DNA from: Parvularcula maris
GTDB lineage: Bacteria; Pseudomonadota; Alphaproteobacteria; Caulobacterales; Parvularculaceae
Assembly (NCBI RefSeq): GCF_024505085.1
Contig: NZ_JANIBC010000016.1
Coordinates: 1-59,619 of the forward strand
DNA: 59,619 bases
Reading direction: 5' to 3'
A model generated the notes under the pieces. That model was not told where the DNA came from. It saw only the letters and a list, made by a program, of their open reading frames with translations, and made no database searches. Shown here in pieces: positions 18,088 through 27,300 of the stretch (positions within the stretch are counted from its first letter, which is position 1; each line of letters opens with the position of its first letter). A program made the translations under genes and the position numbers.

Positions 18088-18807
18088 TCACTTGATCGAC
18101 AGCGTACCCTCGAAGCTGAGGTCTCGGAACACGGTCATCGTGTCGACGAAACCTGCGCGCGTGAGCATGTCGCGGTTGCCCTGGGACGAGAAGGGTTCGA
18201 GGACGCCTTTGAGACTGCGTGTCTTCTGCACGATCTCCTTCTCGCTAAGCCCGTTCGACAGCTTGAAGTCCGTATACAGCGTCGTCAGGATATCTTGAAA
18301 GCGTGCATCGGGACCCCTCACCTTCTCGAACAGGATGAAGGCGCCGCCCCAGTTGAGCGACTCGTAGATCTTGTCGAAGAGCTGCTGCCTGACCGCCGGA
18401 CGGATGAACTGGACCGTGTAGTAGGCGACGATCAGATCGGCGGGCTCGAAGGGAAAGGAGAGCGCGTCCCCCTCCTCATAGGTGATCTGATCGTAGCCCG
18501 ACGACAGCTCACGGGCCTGCTCCACCATGGCGGGTTCGATCTCGATGCCTGTCAGCTTGACGCGCTTGCCGTCGTTCCAGTCGATGATGCGGCGGGACAG
18601 CGCGCCGGTGGACGAGCCGATCTCGTAGACCTGTGAGCCGTCGGTGAGAAAGAAGTCCGAGAGCCTCGCCACGGTCTCGTGGCCGTGCCTGTATCCGGGT
18701 ACGGACTTCTCGATGTGGGACTCGAAATGCGTCGGAACGCTCCCTCCGAAGCTCCACCGTGCGTTCTTGGCGGCGATATGCTCGTCGACCTGATCGTTGT
18801 CTTCCAC
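18088..18807 (-). CDS. CmoA-like SAM-dependent methyltransferase in a glycan operon
   Basis: The 239-residue Rossmann-fold methyltransferase resembles the CmoA (carboxy-SAM synthase) family over its whole length. It has SVPGYRHGHETV near the N-terminus, the SAM loop VYEIGSSTGALSRRI, GIEIEPAMVEQAR, then YYTVQFIRPAVRQQLFDKIY and LNWGGAFILFEK, and a C-terminal DFKLSNGLSEKEI. In E. coli CmoA a QKR motif follows and its Arg contacts the Cx-SAM carboxylate; here the sequence is QKTR, so Cx-SAM synthesis should not be assumed. It is the last gene of a four-gene operon (GT4, GT2, flippase, methyltransferase; 10-nt gap), and no CmoB partner is nearby. I infer a role in modifying a surface glycan or its precursor. 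Confidence 0.75.
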   Translation of the reverse strand: MEDNDQVDEHIAAKNARWSFGGSVPTHFESHIEKSVPGYRHGHETVARLSDFFLTDGSQVYEIGSSTGALSRRIIDWNDGKRVKLTGIEIEPAMVEQARELSSGYDQITYEEGDALSFPFEPADLIVAYYTVQFIRPAVRQQLFDKIYESLNWGGAFILFEKVRGPDARFQDILTTLYTDFKLSNGLSEKEIVQKTRSLKGVLEPFSSQGNRDMLTRAGFVDTMTVFRDLSFEGTLSIK

Positions 18808-18817
18808 GTGATATCCC

Positions 18818-20326
18818 CTAACGAACGAAGGAAGGTGTCTTGGTTGCAGGCATACCTGGTACGGAGCGCCTGCGCAGGAGGTGAAGAAGGTCCGCCAGGG
18901 CGGGGTGCCTGACGGCGAGAAGCCCTAGAAGCATCGCTATGCCGGCCCCCGCTCCGCCCGTGAGCAACTGCCACAGCACGTCCCTCTCCGGACCGACGAA
19001 AGCGAGACACGAGCCCGCTGCAGCGAACCCTGCGACCAGCGCCCCTTCGAGCTGGATACGGATGAACGCGCTCCATGACTGCCCCGTTTCGCGGTGCAGC
19101 GCGGAGATGATCAGCACGGCCTTGACCATCGTGGCCGCCGCCAGACCAAGCGCCGCCCCCGGCAGCCCCAACATCACCGCCCCGGCGGCCGCGCTTGCTA
19201 CGCGGAGAAGCTGGTATCCGACCTGAATGCGGGTGTAGACGGCCAGGATGCCGAAGGCGACGAAGAGCTTGAGGCTCATCTTGTTGAAGGGGACGGCTAG
19301 AGCGCCGACCAGCAAGACCTGCGCTGGCAGCACGGCTTCTCTCCACTGATCACCCAGCAGGGTCAGGATCAGTGGCTCGGCGAGAACGATCATGCCGACG
19401 AAACACGGCCATAGAAGCGCCGTCAGGTAGCGGAGCTTCTGGGTATAGATCTCGGCCTTGGGCACGCCTGAGCGCATGGCCGTCGTGAAGATCGGCAGGA
19501 TGGTCGGCTTGATGGCGCTCATCACCGCCCGGTCCACGAGGCTCACCACGGTCTCGGCGCGGTTGTAGAGGCCCACGGCAGGCAGACCCAGAATGGCGCT
19601 CAGCGAGCCGAGAATGGCGAACCCCGAGATCTTTGGCAGCGTCGTCGAGACGGAGTAGGAGGAGCCGAAAACCAGGACCTGACGCTCCCCCTTGAAAACC
19701 GGCCGGACCCGGCCCTCCGGCGAGACGATGAGAAACGCGAGCGTACGGAACAGTTTCTCGGCCAGGAACGCCGCGGCCAGCCCGGCAATCCCCCAACCGC
19801 TCAACACAAGGGCGATGGCGACGCCAGCGTTAACGGCGCTCGCGGCGACGGCCAGCAGGCTGATGAAACCGAACCGAAGCCGACGTTCGAGCACCGCCTC
19901 GCTGGCAAGGGCGAGGGGCTGAACGAACAGCGCTCCGCAGAACAAAAGCAGGGTGGGCGTGAAACCGGCGGGCACGAAACTTGAAGGTAGAAGAAAGAGC
20001 GCCGCCCCACTGAGGAGGAACAGGGAGAAGCCCGCAAAGAGCGACGTTCCCACCGCCCGCGCCATAACCGCACGGTCGATCTTCTCTCTGGTCACGAGAA
20101 AGGGCTTGAGACCGAAAAGACCGATCTCCGACAGGATGCCGAACACCGCGTAGGCGATGGCGTAGACACCGAACGCCGCCGGATCGAGCACACGGGCCAC
20201 GACGGCGACGCTCAGCCCCGTGAGGACCAGGACGGCAGGCCTCGACAGCAGCGTGTAGAAGACCGCCAAGCGCATACGCTGCGCTTTCTCCGTCGGCAGA
20301 CCTTCGGTGTTAGGCTCGGCGGTCAT
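18818..20326 (-). CDS. Oligosaccharide flippase (Wzx/PST family)
   Basis: This is a 502-residue integral membrane protein with about 12-14 predicted transmembrane helices and the usual layout of polysaccharide-transport (MOP superfamily) flippases: N-terminal LAVFYTLLSRPAVLVLTGL, a central amphipathic stretch with YNRAETVVSLVDRAVMSAIK, and further helices to a basic C-terminus. It would move lipid-linked glycan units across the inner membrane. It overlaps the preceding GT2 gene by 4 nt (ATGA) and lies 10 nt before the methyltransferase gene, so the four genes form one operon read leftwards. A second flippase of the same superfamily is encoded at 31092-32405. Confidence 0.88.
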   Translation of the reverse strand: MTAEPNTEGLPTEKAQRMRLAVFYTLLSRPAVLVLTGLSVAVVARVLDPAAFGVYAIAYAVFGILSEIGLFGLKPFLVTREKIDRAVMARAVGTSLFAGFSLFLLSGAALFLLPSSFVPAGFTPTLLLFCGALFVQPLALASEAVLERRLRFGFISLLAVAASAVNAGVAIALVLSGWGIAGLAAAFLAEKLFRTLAFLIVSPEGRVRPVFKGERQVLVFGSSYSVSTTLPKISGFAILGSLSAILGLPAVGLYNRAETVVSLVDRAVMSAIKPTILPIFTTAMRSGVPKAEIYTQKLRYLTALLWPCFVGMIVLAEPLILTLLGDQWREAVLPAQVLLVGALAVPFNKMSLKLFVAFGILAVYTRIQVGYQLLRVASAAAGAVMLGLPGAALGLAAATMVKAVLIISALHRETGQSWSAFIRIQLEGALVAGFAAAGSCLAFVGPERDVLWQLLTGGAGAGIAMLLGLLAVRHPALADLLHLLRRRSVPGMPATKTPSFVR

Positions 20327-21375
20327 CCGGCGCTTTGCGTTCGTCTGGCCTTGCCTTCGGTGCGGGCCTGCTGCCAGACGAGCGCCTTGGCGGCGCAGGC
20401 CGCCAGCGGATCGACGAACTTGGCCCCGAACTCGACGAACTTGCGGTTCTTGCCCAGGACGGGGGCCTTCTTCAGGAGCGTCTTGCTCACCCCTTCGCGG
20501 CGGCGCCAGCCGAGCTTGCTGTAGCGGCTGCGGAAGTACTCGTCCTCAGCCAGGCCCCATTTCTCACGGAAATGGTCGAGGCTGGCGCGCTGCCACTCCG
20601 GCGACCACCTGACCAGGAAGAACGGGAAGTCGGCGATCTGCATCGCGTGCTGACGGGTGGGGAAGAGGTAGGTAATGACCGATTTCGGCTCGAAGAAGAC
20701 TTTTCCGCCAGCCTGGTGGACGCTCATGCAGAGGTCCATGTGCTCCTTGGTGGCGACCATGCCCTCGTCCAGGGGGCCGATCTTGTCGAACACGGAGCGC
20801 CTGACCAGCACGCAGTGGAACTCGCAGACGCCGGTTTCCTGGCGTTCGAGGGCGGGGAGCGCCTCGCGCCGCTCCTTGTGGTGGGTCATCTGATCGACGA
20901 TGGCCCGCTCGCCGCGGGGGCGGGCGAAGAAGTCGTCCTTGTCTTGCGCATAGGCGCCGCCGGCCTGGTGGACCACGGCGTGGACCTCCGGCCCCTCACA
21001 GGTCAGGGGCGCGACCACGTCGGCCCCCTCCTCGTCGGCGCACTCGATCAGGGCGGAGAGCCAACCCTTGGAGAAGATGACATCGTTGTCCACGAAGACC
21101 ACATAGTCCGTCTTGGCCCTCTCCAGCCCGACATTCCGTGCACGGTTGGGCGGCAGGATCGAGGGGAAGGAGGCCAGGGTGAAGCCTCGCTCCTTGGACT
21201 GCTCTTCGAGCCAGGTCTTGAGCTTGCGCGGCGTACCGCTGTCCACATAGACGAGGTCGAACGGCGTGTCGGTCTCGGCGAAGAGGCTTTCGAGGGACTG
21301 CCGGGCGAGGCCGAAGCGCTCGCGCGGGGTGACGACGATCGTGGCGCGGGGCGTCTCGTCGTTGGTAGGCGTCAT
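20323..21375 (-). CDS. Glycosyltransferase family 2
   Basis: This is a 350-residue GT-A-fold transferase. The N-terminus has ATIVVTPRERFGLARQSLES and the DxD motif appears in DYVVFVDNDVIFSKGW, after LPPNRARNVGLERAKTD. The later part has GPLDEGMVATKEHMDLCM, consistent with the acceptor-side acidic motif. It lacks a C-terminal transmembrane segment and should act on the cytosolic face of the inner membrane. The gene overlaps its neighbours on both sides by 4 nt (GT4 upstream, flippase downstream). Donor sugar and acceptor cannot be read from sequence. Confidence 0.85.
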   Translation of the reverse strand: MTPTNDETPRATIVVTPRERFGLARQSLESLFAETDTPFDLVYVDSGTPRKLKTWLEEQSKERGFTLASFPSILPPNRARNVGLERAKTDYVVFVDNDVIFSKGWLSALIECADEEGADVVAPLTCEGPEVHAVVHQAGGAYAQDKDDFFARPRGERAIVDQMTHHKERREALPALERQETGVCEFHCVLVRRSVFDKIGPLDEGMVATKEHMDLCMSVHQAGGKVFFEPKSVITYLFPTRQHAMQIADFPFFLVRWSPEWQRASLDHFREKWGLAEDEYFRSRYSKLGWRRREGVSKTLLKKAPVLGKNRKFVEFGAKFVDPLAACAAKALVWQQARTEGKARRTQSAG

Positions 21376-22616
21376 AGCGGTATCCCTTCCTCGCTCGCGA
21401 GCGATGCGTAGATGTTCAGCATGTGCTCGCCTGTTTTCTCGAGATCGTAGTCCTTGGCGACTTTCCAGGCGCCGCGCTGTCCCATCTCCGGCCAGCGTTC
21501 CGCCTGCCGAATGAGCCTCGTGACGGCGGCGGCGAGGGCCTCGGGGTCGTGCTCGGGGACGAGGAAGCCGGAGAGCCCGTCCTCGACCAGCTCCGGGATG
21601 CCCCCATGCCGGGTCGCGACGACAGGCAGGCCCGTGGCCATGGCTTCCTTGAGGGTGTTGATCGGTGCGTCCTGGTTGCCGTCGGGGGCGGTGACCGAGG
21701 GGCCTAGGAAGATGTGGCTGTCCATGAGCGCCCTGCTCACCTCATCGAGGGATTTGGCGCCGAGGAAGTGGACGCGGTCCGCAACGCCGAGGCTGGCGGC
21801 CTGTGCTTCCAGCTCGTCTCGCAGCGGGCCGTCGCCGATCAGGGTGAGCTCTGTCCCGCTCTTCGCCTCGATCAGCGGCATGGCGCCGATCGCGTCCTTG
21901 AGCCCCTTTTTCGGCACGAGGCGGCCCACGGCGATGAGCTTCACCGGCCCCTCGGCAGGCAGGTGCCGCTCCTTGAAGCTGAAGCGGGAGCGGTCGAGAC
22001 CCGAAGGCAGGATGCCGATGCGGTCCGCCGGGGCGCCCAGGCCGATCGCCTTGTCGCGGAAGTGAGCGCAGTTGGCCACGAAACCGTCGGCTTCGCGGAA
22101 CACGGCATCGTAGACATCTTCGCCTTGCGCTCTCACATAGGAGGAGATGTCGCCGCCGCGGAAATGGACCAGGACTTTCCCGCTCAAGAGCCCGGCCCTG
22201 CGCAGCTGCAGCACCCTTCCCGCCAAGGTGGCGAAGTGGACGTGGATGACGTCGTACTCCGCCCTGCCCTGGAGCGCCGAAGCGTCGAAGATGGCCCTCG
22301 CCATGGTCCGGGCTCCATCGGGGCTGGGGCGGGTGAGAAGGTTCAGCGCCGCAGGTCCGCGCGCGTGCAGCACCTTGCCGAAGGCGGCCGCGAGGCCCCA
22401 TACCTTGCCTGCGCCCTGGGGCACGTTGGGCGAGTAGGCCCGGTCGGTCATGCCGTACTCGGCGACTGTTCCCTGGACCTCGGAGGTTTGCTTGAACATC
22501 GGATCGACGGCATAGATGTCGAGCTCGTGCCCGGCATCGAGCACTTTCTTGGCCGCGTTGACCACGAAGGTCTCCGTGGTCATAGGGAAGGCGCCGACGA
22601 AGAACGCTACGCGCAT
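21372..22616 (-). CDS. Glycosyltransferase family 4
   Basis: This is a 414-residue GT-B-fold retaining glycosyltransferase. The N-terminal domain begins MRVAFFVGAFPMTTETFV. The C-terminal nucleotide-sugar domain shows KLIAVGRLVPKKGLKDAI, the EX7E-type region in KEAMATGLPVVATRHGG, and IPELVEDGLSGFLVPEHD. It is the first gene of the leftward glycan operon and is divergent, with only 44 nt between, from the GT2 pair starting at 22661. The colinear set GT4-GT2-flippase-methyltransferase fits assembly of a lipid-linked oligosaccharide. Confidence 0.9.
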   Translation of the reverse strand: MRVAFFVGAFPMTTETFVVNAAKKVLDAGHELDIYAVDPMFKQTSEVQGTVAEYGMTDRAYSPNVPQGAGKVWGLAAAFGKVLHARGPAALNLLTRPSPDGARTMARAIFDASALQGRAEYDVIHVHFATLAGRVLQLRRAGLLSGKVLVHFRGGDISSYVRAQGEDVYDAVFREADGFVANCAHFRDKAIGLGAPADRIGILPSGLDRSRFSFKERHLPAEGPVKLIAVGRLVPKKGLKDAIGAMPLIEAKSGTELTLIGDGPLRDELEAQAASLGVADRVHFLGAKSLDEVSRALMDSHIFLGPSVTAPDGNQDAPINTLKEAMATGLPVVATRHGGIPELVEDGLSGFLVPEHDPEALAAAVTRLIRQAERWPEMGQRGAWKVAKDYDLEKTGEHMLNIYASLASEEGIPL

Positions 22617-22660
22617 GGGAAAACCTGCTTTTCTCGTGTGAAACGGGGTACGCTGCTCGA

Positions 22661-23602
22661 ATGAATGATAGTCCGCGGGTCTCTGTCGTCATCCCGACCT
22701 ACAACCGTCCTGAGGAGCTGCGCGAAGCGGTCACGTCCGTCTTTGCACAGAGCTTTCAGGATTTTGAAGTGGTGGTCACGGTGGATGGCGGCGGTAGTGC
22801 TTCGGCGGCAGCGCTGAAGGCCTTTCCGCAGGAGCGGCTGAGGGTGCTGACACCGCAGAGCCAGCTCGGCAACGCCGAGGCGCGCAACCATGCGATCCGT
22901 GCGGCCAGCGGTGAGCTGATCGCCCTGCTCGACGATGACGACCTCTGGAAGCCGGAGAAGCTTAAAAAACAAGTGGCGCTCTACGACGCCGTCGGCGAGC
23001 CGAGGCTCATCGTGTCCTGCCCCTTCGAGGTGAGAAGCGAGGCGGAGCATCTTCTTTGGCCGCAGCGGCGCCCGGAGCCGGACGAGCCGGTCTCGGAGTA
23101 TATCTTCTGCCGTCACCGCAGCGTGGCGGTGGAGGGCGCCGTGCAGACCTCGACGCTGCTCGCGGCTAAGGCTCTCTTCGATGATGTGCCCTTCGACAAG
23201 AACCTGCCCCGTATGGTTGATCTCGACTGGCTGCTGCGCGCGGCCGAAGCTGGTGCGCCGCTGGCCTTCACCGAAGGCGATGAGGCGTTGTCCGTCTACG
23301 CCGTCGATGACAGCCGCGTCCGCGTCAGCCACCAGGCGCGCTGGCAGTGGGAGAGGGAGTTCGCGCGCGAGCGGCGTCATCTGTTCACGGACCGAAGCTA
23401 CGCCGCCTTCATGCTGACCTCGTGCAGCCTGGCGGCGTCGCGCTCGAATGATCCGGGGGCGTTCCTGCCGCTGCTCGCAACAGCGCTGCGGGAAGGAAGG
23501 CCGAGCATGGCGGAGCTTGCATTTCATATGGCGAATACCGCCCTTCCCCTGCCTCTCAAACGAAGGCTGGCGGCGCTGCTCGCCAGGAAGAAACCCGCAT
23601 GA
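22661..23602 (+). CDS. Glycosyltransferase family 2
   Basis: This is a 313-residue GT-A transferase. It starts with VSVVIPTYNRPEELREAVTS and carries GNAEARNHAIRAASGE followed by the metal-binding LIALLDDDDLWKPEK. The C-terminal third has KNLPRMVDLDWLLRAAEAG. There is no transmembrane helix. It overlaps the next GT2 gene by 4 nt (ATGA), so the two are translationally coupled. It lies head-to-head with the GT4 operon, so one short intergenic region (22617-22660) serves both directions. Confidence 0.88.
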   Translation: MNDSPRVSVVIPTYNRPEELREAVTSVFAQSFQDFEVVVTVDGGGSASAAALKAFPQERLRVLTPQSQLGNAEARNHAIRAASGELIALLDDDDLWKPEKLKKQVALYDAVGEPRLIVSCPFEVRSEAEHLLWPQRRPEPDEPVSEYIFCRHRSVAVEGAVQTSTLLAAKALFDDVPFDKNLPRMVDLDWLLRAAEAGAPLAFTEGDEALSVYAVDDSRVRVSHQARWQWEREFARERRHLFTDRSYAAFMLTSCSLAASRSNDPGAFLPLLATALREGRPSMAELAFHMANTALPLPLKRRLAALLARKKPA

Positions 23603-24483
23603 CGAGCCCGGTCTTCTCCATCATCGTGCCGACCTACAACCGTCCGAAGCAGATCGCGGACTGCATCGCGCACCTTCGCGGTCTGGCCGGCCCTCCGTTC
23701 GAGATCATCGTCGTCGATGACGGCTCCCCCGAACCTGTGGGCGGGCCGATCGGCAGTGAAAGTCCGGTTCCTGTACGGATCATTCGCCAGGAGAACCAGG
23801 GACCCGGCGCTGCGCGGAACCGCGGGGCTAAGGAAGCGGCGGGTACGTTTCTCGCCTTTACCGATGACGACTGCCGCCCGGTCTCTGGTTGGCTCGAGGC
23901 TTTCTACCGTGTGCTCAGTGAGAGGGGAGACGTTCTCGCCGGAGGTCCGGTGATCAACGCTCTCACCTCCAACCCTTACGCGGCGGCGAGCCAGGACATC
24001 ATCACCTTCCTCTACGAGACCGACAACACCGATACGGCCTTCTTCACCTCCAACAATTTCGCCTGCCGGAAAGACGTCTTCGAAAGCGTCGGGGGCTTCG
24101 ACGAAAGCCTGCGCATCGCGTCCGAGGACCGGGATTTCTGCATCCGTTGCCGCGTCGCCGGCATCGAGACGGTCAGGGTACCAGAAGCATCTATCGAGCA
24201 CTTTCACGACCTCTCCCTCCGAAGCTTCTGGCGTCAGCATTTCCGCTACGGGATCGGCGCCAGGCAGCTCAGCGACAAGCTGAACGCAGGGCAGCCCGGC
24301 AGCGGATTGAGTGTTCGCAGGCCTGACTTCTACGCGCGGCTTCTCACCCACCCCTTGCGAAGCGGGGGCAAGCACCGTCTCGGGCGATCCCTGCTGATCG
24401 CGTTGTCCCATATCGCTATGGCTTTCGGTTTCCGCTCGGCTGCGCCACGGCCCTCGCGACCCAGGTCTGCGTCTTCTCCGTAA
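23599..24483 (+). CDS. Glycosyltransferase family 2
   Basis: This is a 294-residue GT-A transferase opening with FSIIVPTYNRPKQIADCIAH. EIIVVDDGS, GPGAARNRGAKEAAG and the DxD-type LAFTDDDCRPVSGW follow, then the ED acceptor motif region in IASEDRDFCIRCRVAG. It probably arose alongside the upstream GT2 but is clearly different in sequence. Its 3' end overlaps by 68 nt, tail to tail, the 3' end of the mutase-like/GT2 fusion gene on the other strand. Confidence 0.87.
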   Translation: MTSPVFSIIVPTYNRPKQIADCIAHLRGLAGPPFEIIVVDDGSPEPVGGPIGSESPVPVRIIRQENQGPGAARNRGAKEAAGTFLAFTDDDCRPVSGWLEAFYRVLSERGDVLAGGPVINALTSNPYAAASQDIITFLYETDNTDTAFFTSNNFACRKDVFESVGGFDESLRIASEDRDFCIRCRVAGIETVRVPEASIEHFHDLSLRSFWRQHFRYGIGARQLSDKLNAGQPGSGLSVRRPDFYARLLTHPLRSGGKHRLGRSLLIALSHIAMAFGFRSAAPRPSRPRSASSP

Positions 24484-26935
24484 GCGGAGGAAGCTTGAGC
24501 CACTTCCGCGCCAGTGCCAGCCCGAAAGTGGCCGTGGAGTAGGTGTGGTAGGCCATGTGGAGGAACACGCCGCCGAGCGCAGTCAGCGGGCCACCGTGAC
24601 GCGCGAGCTTGCCGAAGAAGTGAGTATTGGAAAGCACATAGGCGATGAACGCGGTTGCTGCTGCGATCCCGGCAGGCGGCGAGAACACCGTCAGCCCGGC
24701 GAAGAACAGTGTCATGATGGCGAGCACGGCCTTCACCCGCTCCGCGCCTTTCGCGTTGAGTGAGGCAGGGGCGCGGTTGTGCACGAGGAGGGTCGACCAC
24801 GGTATGGCGCGGGAGATGATGTCGTCGCGCCAGAGCTGAGTCAGCTTCCAGTTCTTGAGATGCGTGCCCTGCGCCTCGGGCACCAGGCGGATGCGGTAGC
24901 CTCGATCGCGCATGCGGTAGCCGATCTCCACATCCTCCATGGCCGGCTTGTGGATGCTTTCGGAGAAGCCCTGCACCGCCGCGAAGGCGCTGGCGCGGAT
25001 GACGCCGAGGCCGGTCCAGAAGGTGGCCGCCTCGCGCCGCCCGGTCTGGTGGAACTCGTGGTGCCGTAGATTGGCGTAGCGCGCCGCGATGTTCGGGCAG
25101 GCCTGCCTGGTCCCGTAGGAGCCGAAGGCCGCGGCGATGCCATCATCCGAAGCGACCTCGCGCACCAGCTTCGAAGGAGCGTCAGGCTCGAGCTCGACAT
25201 CGGAGTCCAGGAACAGAAGATAGTCCGTGCTCGTCTGGCGTGCACCGAGGTTCCTGGCGCGGGCGGGGCCAAGGGGCTTGGCCCGCTCATGGGAGATGAC
25301 CTGCGCACCGAGCTTTCTTGCGATCGCCGCCGTCCGGTCGGTGGAGCGATCGTCCACGACGATGATCTCGGCAGGAGCCGGAACGGCCTGACACGCGGCG
25401 TTGACCGCCTTGTCGATCGTCTTTTCGGCGTTGTGGGCGGGGATGACCACGGAGTACTTGGGTGTATCTCCATCCTGACCGTCGCTCTCGTCATCGTCCT
25501 TCTTGGTCACGAACTCCTCGTGGTAGGAGCGCTCCACATTGACCTCCCACAGGTCGTGCTCCGCGCCGAGAATGTTCTCCGCTGCCAGCATGGCCGTCAG
25601 CATGGAGTGGTCCTGGTTGTTGTAGCGGTGCATGCCGTTGCGGCCGACGGTCTGGAAGTTCTCGAAGCCGTCCAGCCACTCGCGGACGATGCCAAGCGCA
25701 TCCGTGTACTCACCATCATAGACGGGATAGGCCTTAGGCTGACGGATCACCTTGCCGCCGAGCACCTTCGAGGCGGGGGCGAGGTTGATCGCTTCGAGCT
25801 CGCGCCCGGCCTGCTTGATCAGCTCCTCGTCGCTCGTCTCCCAGAGATTGTCGCCAGCGTGGCAGAAATACTCCATGCCGATCGACGAGGTGTGGTCGTT
25901 GGGCAGCATCTCCGGCGACCAGGCGCGGAAGTTCTGGATGCGCCCGACATTCACCTCGGGGCTGTGCACATAGATCCAGTTGTCCGGGAACGGATCGGCG
26001 TCGTCGAGCACCAGGGTGACGATGAGGAAGTCGCGGTATTTGAGCTTCTCCGCAGCCTCCATCACATAGGCGGGCGGCGGCGGGTCCATGACCCGAAGAA
26101 GCGTGCGCAGGTCCATCGAGTTGACGAAGGCGTCGCCCTCGACCCAGCGCTCCTCGCCCTGATCGTCCCTCACCAGGACGCGGGTGACGCGCATGTCCTC
26201 GCGCTCGACCTTGACGACCTTGTGCTTGAGGTGGACCGAGCCGCCATGCTCCTCGACCGTGTCGGCGCAGACCTCCCACATCTGACCGGGGCCGAGGCGG
26301 GGATACTCGAACTCCTCAATCAGGCTGACCGTGTCGTTGGCGCCCGTCAGCGCGTTCCAGACGGCCTTGGTGACCGAGAGGTTCTTGATGCGCTGCGCGG
26401 CCCAGTCGGCGCGGATCTCCGAGCACGGAATGCCCCACACTTTTTCCGTGTAGGTCTTGAAGAAGGTGTTGAACAGGCGCTCGCCGAAGCGGTTGGTGAC
26501 CCAATCGTCGAAGGTCTCTTCCTGGCGGCGCGGGAAGACCTTCACCTTGCCGTAGCTGAACATGATCAGCGCAGCTTCCACGGGTCCGAGATTGCCGAGC
26601 GCGTTGGTGATCTTGAGGGGGTAGGAGTAGAACTTGCCGTTGTAGTAGATGCGCGAGAGGCGGGGCCTCGTGATGAACTCGTCCTTCAGGATCTCCTTCC
26701 AGAACGCCGTCACCTCCGGCACCTTGGTGAAGAACCGGTGCCCGCCAATGTCGAAGCGGTAGCCCTCGTGGCTCTCCGTCCGGGAGATACCGCCGACGAT
26801 GGCGTTGGCCTCGAACACCTCCGGTTTCCAGTTCGCATCGAGTTTCTGCAGCGTCCGTGCTGCCGTCAGCCCTGCAGGGCCGCCTCCGATAACCACGAGG
26901 CGGCGCTCGTCAGGCCTGTCCAAACCATCCCACAT
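24416..26935 (-). CDS. UDP-galactopyranose-mutase-like flavoprotein fused to a membrane GT2
   Basis: The product is an 839-residue bifunctional protein. Residues 1 to about 475 form an FAD-dependent domain of the UDP-galactopyranose mutase / protoporphyrinogen-oxidase-like superfamily (RRLVVIGGGPAGLTAARTL, GYRFDIGGHRFFTK, EKVWGIPCSEIRADWA). From about 490 a GT2 domain follows (YSVVIPAHNAEKTIDKAV, DYLLFLDSDVELEPD, AMEDVEIGYRMRDRGYRI), then two or three C-terminal transmembrane helices. The junction is an acidic linker (KKDDDESDGQDGD). I take the ATG at 26933-26935 (MWDGLDRPDERR), with GGGGAA 8 nt upstream. The fusion could couple sugar-nucleotide isomerisation to transfer, but the substrate is unknown. 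Many homologues of the flavoprotein half exist as separate proteins next to a GT2. Confidence 0.85.
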   Translation of the reverse strand: MWDGLDRPDERRLVVIGGGPAGLTAARTLQKLDANWKPEVFEANAIVGGISRTESHEGYRFDIGGHRFFTKVPEVTAFWKEILKDEFITRPRLSRIYYNGKFYSYPLKITNALGNLGPVEAALIMFSYGKVKVFPRRQEETFDDWVTNRFGERLFNTFFKTYTEKVWGIPCSEIRADWAAQRIKNLSVTKAVWNALTGANDTVSLIEEFEYPRLGPGQMWEVCADTVEEHGGSVHLKHKVVKVEREDMRVTRVLVRDDQGEERWVEGDAFVNSMDLRTLLRVMDPPPPAYVMEAAEKLKYRDFLIVTLVLDDADPFPDNWIYVHSPEVNVGRIQNFRAWSPEMLPNDHTSSIGMEYFCHAGDNLWETSDEELIKQAGRELEAINLAPASKVLGGKVIRQPKAYPVYDGEYTDALGIVREWLDGFENFQTVGRNGMHRYNNQDHSMLTAMLAAENILGAEHDLWEVNVERSYHEEFVTKKDDDESDGQDGDTPKYSVVIPAHNAEKTIDKAVNAACQAVPAPAEIIVVDDRSTDRTAAIARKLGAQVISHERAKPLGPARARNLGARQTSTDYLLFLDSDVELEPDAPSKLVREVASDDGIAAAFGSYGTRQACPNIAARYANLRHHEFHQTGRREAATFWTGLGVIRASAFAAVQGFSESIHKPAMEDVEIGYRMRDRGYRIRLVPEAQGTHLKNWKLTQLWRDDIISRAIPWSTLLVHNRAPASLNAKGAERVKAVLAIMTLFFAGLTVFSPPAGIAAATAFIAYVLSNTHFFGKLARHGGPLTALGGVFLHMAYHTYSTATFGLALARKWLKLPPLTEKTQTWVARAVAQPSGNRKP

Positions 26936-27300
26936 ATTCGTTCCCCAGCGGTGCTGTCGCCCGGACGAGCAGGCAGCTTTTACCAATCGCTAACTCACAC
27001 AACCGCAAATCTATCCATTGCGAAAGGTGCGCTGCGGTCTCTTCTGGGTGATTCAGCCCGCGCCCAGGTGACAACTGCGCTCAGCGGATCTGCTGTTCCG
27101 GTGTAAAGCTGCGCCGTTCTCCAGCGGCCCTCCAGTGGTTACGGGCGCTCCAGAGAATTTCACCGGCGACACGGGATCGTGAAGCTCAGTCCCAAGCGCC
27201 TGAACTCGCTTGCCGGTATGCCGATCTTGTGAACTGCAAGCTCGGCTTTGGTAGCGCACACTTCTATTGGGAGACGCGCCCAGGGCGCGAGGGGAAGGGC
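26936..27300. other. 365-nt divergent intergenic region
   Basis: It separates the mutase/GT2 fusion (minus) from the sulfotransferase (plus) and should hold promoters for both. I see no gene and no confident -35/-10 pair. A perfect 15-bp palindrome CGCGCCC-A-GGGCGCG lies at 27275-27289, directly beside the sulfotransferase Shine-Dalgarno sequence. Confidence 0.4.

Noticed and set aside
25289-27106. 605-codon open frame on the plus strand
   Set aside because: It is antisense to the mutase-like/GT2 fusion, which has clear motifs; the frame has none.
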